A stretch of 64,000 nucleotides of DNA. Origin: Candidatus Poribacteria bacterium (lineage in GTDB: Bacteria; Poribacteria; WGA-4E; WGA-3G). Below are positions 25,769-34,349 of this stretch, one piece after another (positions within the stretch are counted from its first letter, which is position 1; the number at the start of each line of letters is the position of its first letter). Location of the stretch: assembly GCA_009839745.1 (NCBI GenBank), contig VXPE01000056.1:1-64000 (forward strand), written 5' to 3'. Both the position numbers and the translations under genes were made by a program. The notes below the pieces were generated by a model that did not search any database, was not told where the DNA came from, and worked only from the letters and a program-made list of their open reading frames with translations.

Positions 25769-27325
25769 TTAAAAACCAAAAAAGCGGAATCCTGTTGTCC
25801 AACGCCGCTCACGGGTCACATTCTCTACGCCAAGTAGGAATTGTCCATATCGGAAGAACCGAAATCCCATTTCCGCGTTTAACTCGGGCTCCCTGCTTGT
25901 CAACCCCACACCTTCAACGCTGATGCCGAAACGTCGGGACCATAACCACAAATCGAGCCCCGCGCCGACTCTGGAATGCATAAACCCAGCACGTGCCTGA
26001 AGAAAATCTGTCACATTATACCCATACTGAAATTCAAACCGAATCTTCTCATCCCGAACCCCGATCCCGAGTCTGTAGTGCGCCTCAGGTCCTTGAGAGA
26101 GTAAAAATGCCAACTCGTTGTGGAGTCGTTCTTCAAGACTCAGATAACGGAGTTCATAGTCCCAGCCAAACTGAGGCAACTCAAATTGCTCTAACTGTTT
26201 CTCAGTTCTTTGAGAGAGTTTCGTTACCGCATTCATCGTTTCGTCGACATTTTGCAAGGTTTGGCGGACATCTTCAAGCGGTTCCGGTGTGTTCAGCAAT
26301 TGGGCGACGGTCCCTTCCCCCTCGTTAAGCGTGGTAAGAAACCGATTGACACTCGCTTCCAACATAGCGACCGAAGCCGTCGTTGCCTTCAGATTTTCTA
26401 ATATGGGTGCGATATTGACCTCTCCCGTTTCAATAGCACGACTACTTTGCGAAACGAGGTCAGAAACCTGTGTCGCTAACGCCTCGAAATCCGATCGAAA
26501 ATCCTGTGTTATCTGCCGAAATTCTGATGTTGTTGCGCGAATATCGGTAAAAATAGTGTTCAACTTCGGTGAATTCTGATTCAGAAGTCTCAAGAGTTCA
26601 CGCGTGATGTCACTAATTTGACTGCTCACCATCACGGAATCGCCTTCTAACTGTGTTACAAGGTTATTCACCTTTACGAGGGTATCCTGAAACCGCCTAT
26701 CATTTTCTAAGGCGAGTTGTGTTAGCGTTTTTACCGTCTCCTCAGAGTCAAGACTTAACTTCTCAATCGTCTTTCCAGTGAGTGCGACAACCTCGCGAAT
26801 CTCTTTAATGGCGAGTTGAATCGCTTCTTGGTTCGCCTGTAGCACTTCATTCGCAGCCGTTGTCAGTTCAATAGCCTGTGTCATACCAGCACTTGTCTGC
26901 TCAAGGAGTTCCAAAGCATTGACAGGATCTTTTCCAACAATCGGTAAACTCGCTGGCTTTAATGCGGGGTTCCCAACCGGTCCATTGTCAAGTGCAATAT
27001 AAATTTCACCCACAAACCCGTTCATAGAAATCCTGGCACTACAGTCCTCACGCAACCACTCAAACGCGTTCTTGACTTTCGCTTTGATGTGCACATTATC
27101 CGTATCAGGACGGAGTTCAATAGCCGTTACTTTGCCGATTGGAACCCCATATAAGTAAACACCTGCACCGACATAAAGCCCATTGACAGAACGAAAGTGA
27201 AAGGTCAGTTCATCCCCAGCAGTTGCCCACGGCCAATTCTCAGCATTCGTCAGAAGAATTGTCAGCAAAACGATTGCGAGAAGAACCATTACACCGACTT
27301 TTACAGAAGCCGTCCAAAAGTTCAT
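25769..27325 (-). CDS. mlaD: MlaD/MCE domain lipid-transport protein
   Basis: 518 residues. An N-terminal membrane helix (KVGVMVLLAIVLLTILLT, about 10-27) anchors an MCE domain (FRSVNGLYVGAGVYLYGVPIGKV). A long coiled coil occupies about 130-360, and a beta-rich C-terminus has RYLSLEERLHNELAF and the terminal TTGFRFFGF. Such proteins form the periplasmic channel of an Mla/MCE ABC system that moves phospholipids between membranes. The porin-like end suggests outer-membrane contact. Start by GGGGAGG. Its ribosome-binding site is inside the mlaF end. Confidence 0.9.
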   Translation of the reverse strand: MNFWTASVKVGVMVLLAIVLLTILLTNAENWPWATAGDELTFHFRSVNGLYVGAGVYLYGVPIGKVTAIELRPDTDNVHIKAKVKNAFEWLREDCSARISMNGFVGEIYIALDNGPVGNPALKPASLPIVGKDPVNALELLEQTSAGMTQAIELTTAANEVLQANQEAIQLAIKEIREVVALTGKTIEKLSLDSEETVKTLTQLALENDRRFQDTLVKVNNLVTQLEGDSVMVSSQISDITRELLRLLNQNSPKLNTIFTDIRATTSEFRQITQDFRSDFEALATQVSDLVSQSSRAIETGEVNIAPILENLKATTASVAMLEASVNRFLTTLNEGEGTVAQLLNTPEPLEDVRQTLQNVDETMNAVTKLSQRTEKQLEQFELPQFGWDYELRYLSLEERLHNELAFLLSQGPEAHYRLGIGVRDEKIRFEFQYGYNVTDFLQARAGFMHSRVGAGLDLWLWSRRFGISVEGVGLTSREPELNAEMGFRFFRYGQFLLGVENVTRERRWTTGFRFFGF

Positions 27326-27326
27326 A

Positions 27327-28106
27327 CTACCTCCCCAAATACCTTTTCAAAATGGGATTTTCCATGTTGAGAATCTGATCTGGTGCTCCAAATAGAATGA
27401 ACTGTTGCAAAATGGGATCGTCGATGTTGATAATTTCATCAGGGCTGCCATAAGCGACCTGCTTGCCTTCATGAATCATCGCCATTCGGGTTGCGACACT
27501 GAAGGCACTGTGCATATCATGTGTAACCACAACAGAGGTGACTTGTAACCGCTCATGGAGATCTTTAATAAGTTGATTGATTTCGGTACAGGTAACCGGG
27601 TCAAGCCCTGTCGTGGGTTCATCGTAGAGAATAACCTCTGGATCAAATGCGAGGGCGCGTGCGAGTCCAACCCGTTTTCGCATACCGCCACTCAATTCAG
27701 CGGGTCGCAAGTCTTGGACACCCTCTAAATCAACAAGGCTGAGCTTCTCGTCAACCACCTTACGCATCTCTCGCTTGCCAAGACCTGTATGCTGATCGAG
27801 CATAAAAGCGACGTTCTCCGCCACAGTCATCGAATCAAAGAGCGCAGCGGACTGAAATAACATTCCAATTTTTCGACGGAGGATATTTATCTCTTTGCCA
27901 TTTAGGCTTGATATTTCGGTTCCATCAAACCAAATTTCACCGGAATCCGCAGACATCAATCCAGTAATAATTTTGAGGAGTACACTCTTACCACACCCAC
28001 TTTGTCCCATAATCACGAGCGTCTCACCGCGTGGAATTTCGAGGCTTAATCCATTTAAAACGTTTTTGCCTCCAAAATTTTTTGTAACATTCCGAATCGA
28101 AATCAT
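27327..28106 (-). CDS. mlaF: Mla-type ABC transporter ATP-binding protein
   Basis: 259 residues. ATPase of the phospholipid transporter. Walker A MGQSGCGKSVLLK, Q-loop FQSAALFDSM, ABC signature ELSGGMRKRVGLARAL and Walker B VILYDEPTTGLDP are all complete. The tail is odd: a 60-bp tandem duplication (27348-27407 and 27408-27467) doubles the segment PDEIINIDDPILQQF as PDQILNMENPILKRY. The chosen ATG is the family start, with GGAGCCCATAGTTAAAAAT upstream. The first of the two in-frame starts would add 11 residues. mlaD begins next to its stop. Confidence 0.93.
   Translation of the reverse strand: MISIRNVTKNFGGKNVLNGLSLEIPRGETLVIMGQSGCGKSVLLKIITGLMSADSGEIWFDGTEISSLNGKEINILRRKIGMLFQSAALFDSMTVAENVAFMLDQHTGLGKREMRKVVDEKLSLVDLEGVQDLRPAELSGGMRKRVGLARALAFDPEVILYDEPTTGLDPVTCTEINQLIKDLHERLQVTSVVVTHDMHSAFSVATRMAMIHEGKQVAYGSPDEIINIDDPILQQFILFGAPDQILNMENPILKRYLGR
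27348..27467. repeat. 60-bp tandem duplication within the mlaF 3' end
   Basis: Units 27348-27407 and 27408-27467 start with CAAAATGGGAT and are diverged but aligned over more than 40 bp. In protein they give two 20-residue copies of the family C-terminal tail. Confidence 0.75.
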
Positions 28107-28256
28107 ATTTTTAACTATGGGCTCCGGGCTGCCCTGCACTCCGTTACGGGCAGGTTTTCGGTTAATTTCATGCAGGGTTTGTTATCGGTTCGGTTTTAGA
28201 TGTCCCCTTTGTAGCAGAATCTGTTAACCGCACTGGGTGTTAATCGTTCAAATAAA

Positions 28257-29081
28257 CTATATCAACCCCAAAATGTTAAAGAGTACATGATTCAAGACAA
28301 AATCTAAAACGAGAATCGCAATAAGAGAGATTACAGCAGAGCCAGTTGTCGAAATTCCGACCCCCTCTGCGCCCCCTGCTGTCGAGATACTAAAACCCTT
28401 GTAGCACCCCACGGCAGCAATCGCCATCCCGAAAGAGGTCGCTTTAATCAAACTAATGAGAACGCTTCCAACAAATAGATTCTTCTGTACCTCCAAAAGA
28501 AAAAAGGAGCCATTTACATCGAAGAGTGTAACAACAGCAACAAACCCCCCACCGATGCCCGCAAATGTCGAATAGATCGTAAGTGTCGGTAACATTATAG
28601 AACAGGCAAGAAAACGCGGCACGACCAGATACTTAACAGGATTTGTGCCCATCACTTCAAGGGCATCAATTTGCTCGGTAACCTTCATCGTTGAAAGTTC
28701 AGCGGTAATTGATGCGCCGATACGTCCCGCAAGCACAAAGGCAGTAATCATCGGACCGAGTTCCTTCACGACTGAAACACAGACGAATCTCGCGACCGAG
28801 CCTTCCACTGCATAAGGTTTGAGCTGAATGTATCCTTGGACCCCCAATACCATTCCCGTGAAAAACCCGGAGACAATAACGACCGCTAAAGAATTGAAAC
28901 CGATTAACAACAACTGCTTAACTAACAGATCGAACTGAAAGGGAGGACGAAAAATTTGGATCAGGGTTTGAAAAAAGAGCGTAAAGGCGTGTCCTATCTC
29001 GGCAAGCACGTTGTGCAACCGAATCTTAACCAAATTAGGGAAACCACCATTGGCTTCGTGTAAAGTGGACTGCTGCTCCAT
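28257..29081 (-). CDS. mlaE: Mla-type ABC transporter permease
   Basis: 274 residues. MlaE-family permease with about five to six membrane helices. The family blocks are ELGPMITAFVLAGRIGASITAELSTM, EQIDALEVMGTNPVKYLVVPRFLA and STTGSAVISLIAILVLDFVLNHV. Transfers phospholipids across the inner membrane with the adjacent ATPase and MCE protein. Starts 8 bp after the dnaB stop. The minus-strand gap of about 150 bp to mlaF carries another GGAGCCCATA-type leader. Confidence 0.95.
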   Translation of the reverse strand: MEQQSTLHEANGGFPNLVKIRLHNVLAEIGHAFTLFFQTLIQIFRPPFQFDLLVKQLLLIGFNSLAVVIVSGFFTGMVLGVQGYIQLKPYAVEGSVARFVCVSVVKELGPMITAFVLAGRIGASITAELSTMKVTEQIDALEVMGTNPVKYLVVPRFLACSIMLPTLTIYSTFAGIGGGFVAVVTLFDVNGSFFLLEVQKNLFVGSVLISLIKATSFGMAIAAVGCYKGFSISTAGGAEGVGISTTGSAVISLIAILVLDFVLNHVLFNILGLI

Positions 29082-29088
29082 TTTTTAT

Positions 29089-30420
29089 TTAACTGGGATT
29101 CTCAAAGCGCATTTCGTTTTTGGTAAAATAAAGAATAACCGTGCCGGTTGGTCCGTTACGCTGTTTTTTTATCATGATATAGGCTTCAACCCTGTCCCCG
29201 ACATTTTCATCTTCGTAATAATCATCGCGGTGTAAAAAGGCAACGAGGTCGGCATCTTGCTCGATTGCCCCGGACTCCCGTAAATCTGAAAGTTGCGGAC
29301 GTTTATCAGGGCGCCGTTCAATCTCACGACTTAATTGCGAACACGCGATAATTGGCACATTCAGTTCCCACGCAAGGATTTTCAAGGCGCGTGAAATTTC
29401 AGAGATCTCCTGTTCACGGGCGTGATATCTGCCCGTCCCTCTCAAGAGTTGCAAGTAATCAACGATAATGAGTGCGAGATCGCTATGTTCACCTTTTAAA
29501 CGGCGTCCCTCGGCGCGAAGACTTTGAACGGTAAGCCCCCGATTATCGTTAATGAGGATCGGTGCTTTCGCCAATCGACTTGCGCCATCAGTCAAGGGTC
29601 TCCACTGATCTTCGCTGAAGTTACCGGTTCGGAGCCGCCCAAAATCAATTCGGGATTCGGTGGCTAACATTCGCATCGCGATATCTTGGGAAGGCATCTC
29701 AAGACTAAAAACGGCGACTGGACGCTTCTGTTCAAGGGCGACGTTTTGTGCGATGTTCAGCACCAAAGTTGTTTTTCCCATGCTCGGTCGCGCGGCAATG
29801 ATAATAAGATTACCGGGTTGCAGCCCTGACGTCAGATGATCAAAATCCATAAAACCGGTCGGCACGCCTAAAAATCTACTCTTTTTGTGATACAAACGTT
29901 CAACGGCGTTAAGACTCTCTGTGAGTAATGAATGAATAGCGACAAACCCCCGTTGGGTATCTGATTGACTCAGATCAAAGACGGCTTCCTGTGATTGATT
30001 CAATACTTCCGTAATCCCTACACCTTCGTCGTATGCCATCTCGCGAATCTGAGCAGTCGCTCGAATGAGCCGACGGCGCGTTGCTTTTTCATACAGGATA
30101 TCGGCGTAGAACTCCGTACTCTCGGTCTCCACGATAGGCGCCTGTAGTTCGTATAGGTACTCCGTTCCGCCCGCCCGGTTCAACTGGTCTCCTCTCTTCA
30201 GTTCATCAGCAACAAGCAGGGGATCTGCCTTGCTAACTCGGTCATACACCGCAAGGATCGCTGAATAGATAAGCTGATGATCTACAGTGAGAAACACATC
30301 AGCAGTCTGACCGAGTTTGGTTATTACTGGAGGAATCACCGAATTTTCGGTCATCATTGCGCCCAGCACCGCTTGTTCAGCTTCCTTGTCAGAGAGAGAA
30401 TCAACCAGTTGTGCCTGCAT
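29089..30420 (-). CDS. dnaB: Replicative DNA helicase DnaB
   Basis: 443 residues. Ring helicase of the replication fork. N-terminal DnaB domain (LSDKEAEQAVLGAMM), Walker A ARPSMGKTTLVLNIA, and the C-terminal motifs FSLEMPS, IIVDYLQLLRG and LSDLRESGAIEQDADLV. Full length and no intein. It is the fifth gene of the ribosomal protein S6 cluster, an arrangement found in many bacteria. Confidence 0.97.
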   Translation of the reverse strand: MQAQLVDSLSDKEAEQAVLGAMMTENSVIPPVITKLGQTADVFLTVDHQLIYSAILAVYDRVSKADPLLVADELKRGDQLNRAGGTEYLYELQAPIVETESTEFYADILYEKATRRRLIRATAQIREMAYDEGVGITEVLNQSQEAVFDLSQSDTQRGFVAIHSLLTESLNAVERLYHKKSRFLGVPTGFMDFDHLTSGLQPGNLIIIAARPSMGKTTLVLNIAQNVALEQKRPVAVFSLEMPSQDIAMRMLATESRIDFGRLRTGNFSEDQWRPLTDGASRLAKAPILINDNRGLTVQSLRAEGRRLKGEHSDLALIIVDYLQLLRGTGRYHAREQEISEISRALKILAWELNVPIIACSQLSREIERRPDKRPQLSDLRESGAIEQDADLVAFLHRDDYYEDENVGDRVEAYIMIKKQRNGPTGTVILYFTKNEMRFENPS

Positions 30421-30422
30421 AA

Positions 30423-30869
30423 TTAATCTTCGCGTTCAACCACAACGCGGAGTTCAACGACGACTTCTGTATACAATTTGACCGGTACCATGAACACGCC
30501 GAGTTCACGAATAGGCTCAGCGAGTTCAAAAAACCGCCGTTCCAAATCGAACCCCTGCGTTCGCAAATTTTCTGCGATATCCATAGAGGTCACTGATCCG
30601 AAGAGACGATCGTTTTCACCAGCACGTCTACTCAGTGTGCATGTAACACCCGCCATCTGTGCGGCGATTTCACGTGCCCGTTCCTTATTTTTTGTCTCTT
30701 GATGATCAATGACCCGTTTCTCATGCTCTAAGTGTCTACGGTTTCGCTCGGTTGCATGCACGGCTAACTGCATCGGAAGCAGGTAGTTACGTGCGTAGCC
30801 ATCTGCGACGTTCAATACATCACCCGGTAGACCGAGACCTTCAACACTTTCCTTTAGAATGACTTCCAT
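30423..30869 (-). CDS. rplI: 50S ribosomal protein L9
   Basis: 148 residues. The L9 N-terminal domain begins MEVILKESVEGLGLPGDVLNVADGYARNYLLP, followed by a long connecting helix and a compact C-terminal domain (FELAEPIRELGVFMVPVKLYTEV). It stabilises the 50S subunit near L1. The start is supported by AAGGAAAATTAAAAA immediately ahead of the ATG, again an AAGGAAAAxTTAAAA leader. Confidence 0.97.
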   Translation of the reverse strand: MEVILKESVEGLGLPGDVLNVADGYARNYLLPMQLAVHATERNRRHLEHEKRVIDHQETKNKERAREIAAQMAGVTCTLSRRAGENDRLFGSVTSMDIAENLRTQGFDLERRFFELAEPIRELGVFMVPVKLYTEVVVELRVVVERED

Positions 30870-30894
30870 TTTTTAATTTTCCTTAGCCCTACTT

Positions 30895-31095
30895 CTATCG
30901 CGTAAACGGCAATAGTGCCATATTCCGGGCGCGCTTGACTGCCCGTGTTACCATTCGTTGTTGCTTCGCCGATAGTCCGGTGACCCGGCGACTCACAATC
31001 TTACCACGTTCATTAATAAATTGTCGCAGCGTATCCACATCTTTGTAATCGAAAGATTCTATCTTATGATAACGCTGCCTCCGACGGAATGCCAT
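30895..31095 (-). CDS. rpsR: 30S ribosomal protein S18
   Basis: 66 residues. [48 protein letters not shown] is divided among the family's conserved blocks, notably [11 protein letters not shown] and [12 protein letters not shown]. Binds S6 on the 30S platform. No cysteine zinc ligands. The leader contains repeat copy f. Confidence 0.97.
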   Translation of the reverse strand: MAFRRRQRYHKIESFDYKDVDTLRQFINERGKIVSRRVTGLSAKQQRMVTRAVKRARNMALLPFTR

Positions 31096-31114
31096 ATTGA
31101 TTCTATTCCTTTAT

Positions 31115-31140
31115 GGTTGTCAGTCATCAGTTATCAGTTA
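31115..31140. repeat. TTGTCAGTCATCAGTTATCAGTTA repeat, copy f
   Basis: Clean copy of the dispersed repeat between ssb and rpsR, inside an operon that should be one transcript. Confidence 0.65.
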
Positions 31141-31191
31141 AAAAGGGAGAACCTCTGGACGACAGCGATTCTCCCCCGAACATCACTCTTG

Positions 31192-31665
31192 CTAAAACGG
31201 AATGTCGTCCTCTGTTCCAGAAGATGCGCCGCTCGCAGTGGGTGCGGGTGCGTCCTGATACGCTGCCGTCTGCCCTGATGCAGCTGCGGGTTGGGCATCG
31301 GCGTAACCGCCGCCCATCTCATCACCGTCGCGTCGTCCGCCGATTAGCTGAATTCGAAACGCTGTAACAGAAAGCCTGTTCCGCTTGGTGCCGTCATCAG
31401 CCTCCCAAGAGTCAAATTTAAGACTCCCTTCAAGGAAAACCGGACTGCCCTTACTCAGGTATTCGTTGGCAATTTCTGCTTGTCGTCCCCAAGTCGTTAT
31501 TTCAACAAAACAGGGAGATTCCTTTTGTTCACCTGTCTGCCGATCGGTATATCGCTCATTCATAGCGAGTCCAAAATTTGTAACGGCAGACCCGCTTGGG
31601 ACATATCTCATCTCGGGGTCACGGGTAAGATTCCCCATCAGAATGACCTTGTTGTAACTTGCCAT
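31192..31665 (-). CDS. ssb: Single-stranded DNA-binding protein
   Basis: 157 residues. OB-fold blocks NKVILMGNLTRDPEMRY and FVEITTWGRQAEIANEYLSKG, a disordered Gly/Ala/Gln linker, and the acidic tip EDDIPF that recruits repair partners. Protects single strands during replication and repair. AGGAGAGACC precedes the ATG. Confidence 0.97.
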   Translation of the reverse strand: MASYNKVILMGNLTRDPEMRYVPSGSAVTNFGLAMNERYTDRQTGEQKESPCFVEITTWGRQAEIANEYLSKGSPVFLEGSLKFDSWEADDGTKRNRLSVTAFRIQLIGGRRDGDEMGGGYADAQPAAASGQTAAYQDAPAPTASGASSGTEDDIPF

Positions 31666-31749
31666 GGTCTCTCCTTTTTTATCTGTAGGCTAAGACCTTT
31701 GCGGTAGCCCACAAGCCAAAAACTCGTTTAAATTTGGATGATGCTTCTT

Positions 31750-32178
31750 TCAGGCAGACGCTGTTGTATCTTCAGCCGCCGCGGCATCATCTGTTTTATC
31801 TTTAGCCGCTGCATTATCACTTGAGGTTGATTTTCTATCTGATGTTGCGGCGCCAGCCGCCTTAGGACTGAGTTCTGCTTTCAATTTATCAATATCATCT
31901 TCGTACTGGACGATCATATACCGCAAAATCGATTCAATAACATGTAGGGATTGATTCAATTCGGCAACAAAACTCGGTGCACACTCAAAAATGTAAAGCA
32001 CATAATAGCCTTCACTCCGTTTCCGGATAGGATAGGCGAGTCGTTTTTTTCCCCAGGGATCAACCTTCAGGAGTGTCCCGCCACCTTCGATGATGCTCTT
32101 GACTTGATTCGTAAGAGCCTCTGCTTCGTTTTCATCGTGGTCGGGCGTAATGATAAGCAGGAGTTCGTAAGGATTCAA
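31750..32178 (-). CDS. rpsF: 30S ribosomal protein S6, TTG start
   Basis: 142 residues. The S6 fold begins at NPYELLLIITPDHDENE and includes RSEGYYVLYIF and LRYMIVQYEDD. The last ~45 residues are low-complexity Ala/Ser/Asp/Lys. No ATG is available in frame: TTG at 32178 has GAGAGG nine bases upstream and keeps the family start, whereas a TTG 16 codons earlier lies inside a leader hairpin. First gene of the S6-SSB-S18-L9-DnaB cluster. A consensus promoter and a hairpin with a CCG internal loop lie upstream, which suits S6:S18 autoregulation. Confidence 0.93.
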   Translation of the reverse strand: MNPYELLLIITPDHDENEAEALTNQVKSIIEGGGTLLKVDPWGKKRLAYPIRKRSEGYYVLYIFECAPSFVAELNQSLHVIESILRYMIVQYEDDIDKLKAELSPKAAGAATSDRKSTSSDNAAAKDKTDDAAAAEDTTASA

Positions 32179-32205
32179 ATTTTCATGCCTCTCTTCGGAC
32201 TGATG

Positions 32206-32237
32206 GTTCCACTGCTTTTGAAACAAAAGCGGGGAAC
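32206..32237 (-). promoter_or_regulatory. rpsF leader: Leader hairpin before rpsF, possible S6:S18 regulatory site
   Basis: On the minus strand GTTCC, then CC, then GCTTTTG, loop TTT, CAAAAGC, AGT and GGAAC form a stem-loop of 7 and 5 bp with an asymmetric internal loop. CCG occurs at the loop junction. S6:S18 complexes bind such structured leaders in many bacteria. The match to that motif is an inference. Confidence 0.45.
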
Positions 32238-32342
32238 AGAGATTAATTAAGTGAACCCCACCTGATGCCTGTGAATCACCTTTAAATGAACAAGGCGATT
32301 ACAGATGAGATGGAATTCTATTCTTTAATTTTAGTTAATATA

Positions 32343-32371
32343 ATTATACCACATTCCAATATGTATATCAA
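32343..32371 (-). promoter_or_regulatory. Consensus promoter for the rpsF operon
   Basis: Minus strand TTGATA (32371-32366), 17-nt spacer and TATAAT (32348-32343). Transcription would start near 32336, with a ~155-nt leader. Confidence 0.75.
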
Positions 32372-32398
32372 CCTAAAAATCACATTTTTTTACGAAAT

Positions 32399-33259
32399 TT
32401 AGGTTGGAAGCGTTGCATGTGCGGTTATATGCAACGGCAAGAAAAATGGACGTTTCGATGCGAGCACCTCTTCTCGAAGCCGTGCGGCTAATGTATCCAC
32501 ATCGACCTGTGCTGCCGTCGCCAGCCCATATTTCTCTAAAAGGGGCAGGAGACTTTGGAAGATCGTTGCCATGTATCGGTATCCCGCCCAAGTTTTGGCG
32601 GCACCGATAGGCGATTCCAGATGCATCGTTGGTGGCGGTAAACCCGCGTCAACAAAAGCACGATAAAGCCCAATCCCCATGTCAAGATGTGCAGCGGAAT
32701 GTTCAAACACGTCCAAAATCCATCGAATCAGTTGGTTCACGAGCGGCGTATCGGGATGTAAAAGCGCGGGATAGAGCGTATATTCTGGTTCTTGAAAGGC
32801 GGCAATGCCGCCCGGCTTCAAATGGGTCATCAACTTCGCGAATGCGTTTCGTGGATCCGCCATATACATCAAGACAAACCGTCCAACAATCGCATCAAAT
32901 TGTTCCGCGAAGGTAAGCCTTCGCGCATCACCCGCAATAAATTCCACGTTCCGCACGCCGGCATGGGTGGCTCGCTGGCGCGCGGTGTCAAGAATTGTAG
33001 CGTTGATGTCTACGCCCGTAACCTGTCCTGTCGGTCCGACGAGTTCAGCGAGGGTGAGGGAGACATCACCCGCACCACTCCCGATTTCGAGGACCCGCAT
33101 CCCCTGCGTTATACCGGCACGCTCACAGAGCCGTCGCGTCGATTCCCCATAGATTCTTGATTGCTCAATGAGGCGCGTTGTTTCGTGTGAGGTGCGTCCT
33201 AACGTATAGGTGGCATCGCGATGTGGCGTGTGTAAACTACCTGCGTTATTTTTCGCCAT
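32399..33259 (-). CDS. Class I SAM-dependent methyltransferase (tandem copy A)
   Basis: 286 residues. SAM-binding motif I VLEIGSGAGDVSLTLAE and motif II VTGVDINATIL are clear, followed by FDAIVGRFVLMYMADP. Opens with TYTLGRTSHETTRLIEQSRIYG, a feature shared with the next gene. Its substrate is unknown: relatives are called methyltransferases of small molecules or quinones. Start by GAGGG eight bases upstream. It is a tandem paralogue of the next gene, which ends 12 bp upstream, so both should be on one transcript. Confidence 0.88.
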   Translation of the reverse strand: MAKNNAGSLHTPHRDATYTLGRTSHETTRLIEQSRIYGESTRRLCERAGITQGMRVLEIGSGAGDVSLTLAELVGPTGQVTGVDINATILDTARQRATHAGVRNVEFIAGDARRLTFAEQFDAIVGRFVLMYMADPRNAFAKLMTHLKPGGIAAFQEPEYTLYPALLHPDTPLVNQLIRWILDVFEHSAAHLDMGIGLYRAFVDAGLPPPTMHLESPIGAAKTWAGYRYMATIFQSLLPLLEKYGLATAAQVDVDTLAARLREEVLASKRPFFLPLHITAHATLPT

Positions 33260-33271
33260 ACGTAGCACCCT

Positions 33272-34108
33272 CTATGCTGGTAGAGACGTATGCGCCGTGA
33301 TATGCGGTGGCAACAAGAGGGGACGTTTCGATGTAGCGACTTCCACCTGTATGCGCTCGGCGAGTGTGTCAATATCTACATCTTCAGCCGTGGCAATACC
33401 ATAAGCCTCCATCAGCGGAACGAGACTTCGGAAACTGTTCGCGAGATACTCAAACCCGGGCCAGTCCTCAGTACCGCCCATCGGTGCCTCAAAATGTAAG
33501 GTAGGTTCCGGCAAACCGGCATCAACGAACACGCGGTAAAGTTCCATCCCCATGTTGAGATGTGCGCCAGAACGCTCAAACACGGCGAGTCCCCATTCAA
33601 CCAACTGGTTAATCAGCGGTGTGTCCGGATGTGTTACAGTCCGATAGAGGGCGAGTTCAGTATCCTGAAAGGCGACAATGCCGCCGCTGCGGAGATGGGT
33701 AGCTAACTTCTTAAGGGCTTCCGCTGGGTCTGCCATATACAGCAGGACAAGTCTGCCCACGATGGCATCAAAATCGTTTGGAAGTTCAAGGGTGCGGACA
33801 TCACCGGCGATGAATTCAACATTTGCAAACCCCACGGCATCCGCTCGGTCTTGTGCTGTTTTGAGAATATCAGGGTTCACATCTACCCCAATAACTGTGC
33901 CGTCGGGACCGACAAATTCGGCGAGTGTGAGTGCCACATCCCCGGCACCACTGCCAACATCAAGGACTTTCATCCCTTTCGCTATGCCGCTTCTGAGAAA
34001 GAAACGCCGTGTCACATCGTCATAGAGTTGTGATTGCTCGATTAAACGTTCTGTTTCCGCTGTGCTGCGGCCCATTGTATATTCTGCGTCTCGGTTCTGA
34101 TTGCTCAT
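33272..34108 (-). CDS. Class I SAM-dependent methyltransferase (tandem copy B)
   Basis: 278 residues. Motif I VLDVGSGAGDVALTLAEFVG, motif II VIGVDVNPDILKTA, then DAIVGRLVLLYMADP. Same N-terminal lead (YTMGRSTAETERLIEQSQLYD) and the same C-terminal order (LLLPPHITAHTSLPA versus FFLPLHITAHATLPT) as copy A, so the pair arose by duplication and then diverged. GAGAGGAAATAAAA precedes the ATG. An earlier in-frame start lacks support. Confidence 0.88.
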   Translation of the reverse strand: MSNQNRDAEYTMGRSTAETERLIEQSQLYDDVTRRFFLRSGIAKGMKVLDVGSGAGDVALTLAEFVGPDGTVIGVDVNPDILKTAQDRADAVGFANVEFIAGDVRTLELPNDFDAIVGRLVLLYMADPAEALKKLATHLRSGGIVAFQDTELALYRTVTHPDTPLINQLVEWGLAVFERSGAHLNMGMELYRVFVDAGLPEPTLHFEAPMGGTEDWPGFEYLANSFRSLVPLMEAYGIATAEDVDIDTLAERIQVEVATSKRPLLLPPHITAHTSLPA

Positions 34109-34283
34109 TTTTATTTCCTCTCTATAGACATACCGCTCCAGCGGAGCAGGAGGCAGCATGCGTAATATCTATAATTGTAAGTATTATGGAAAAATAAATT
34201 GATGGAACTGGGTCTTTCCATCTTTGACAGTGTGAATAAAAACTGTGTGATTCCTAAAGCGGAACATAAATTTAAATGGAATA

Positions 34284-34309
34284 GGCGCGGTTTTATTGCA
34301 AACCGCGCC
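34284..34309 (-). terminator. GC-rich hairpin after the TonB receptor gene
   Basis: GGCGCGGTTT-TATTGC-AAACCGCGCC is a perfect 10-bp stem about 40 nt past the receptor stop. The 3' side on the minus strand (TATTCCATTTAAATTT) is T-rich but has no pure T-run. Related to the GTGCGGTTT repeat family. Confidence 0.5.
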
Positions 34310-34349
34310 ATCTGCGAAAAGTATATCTATTACTCTTCACGAGATAGGT

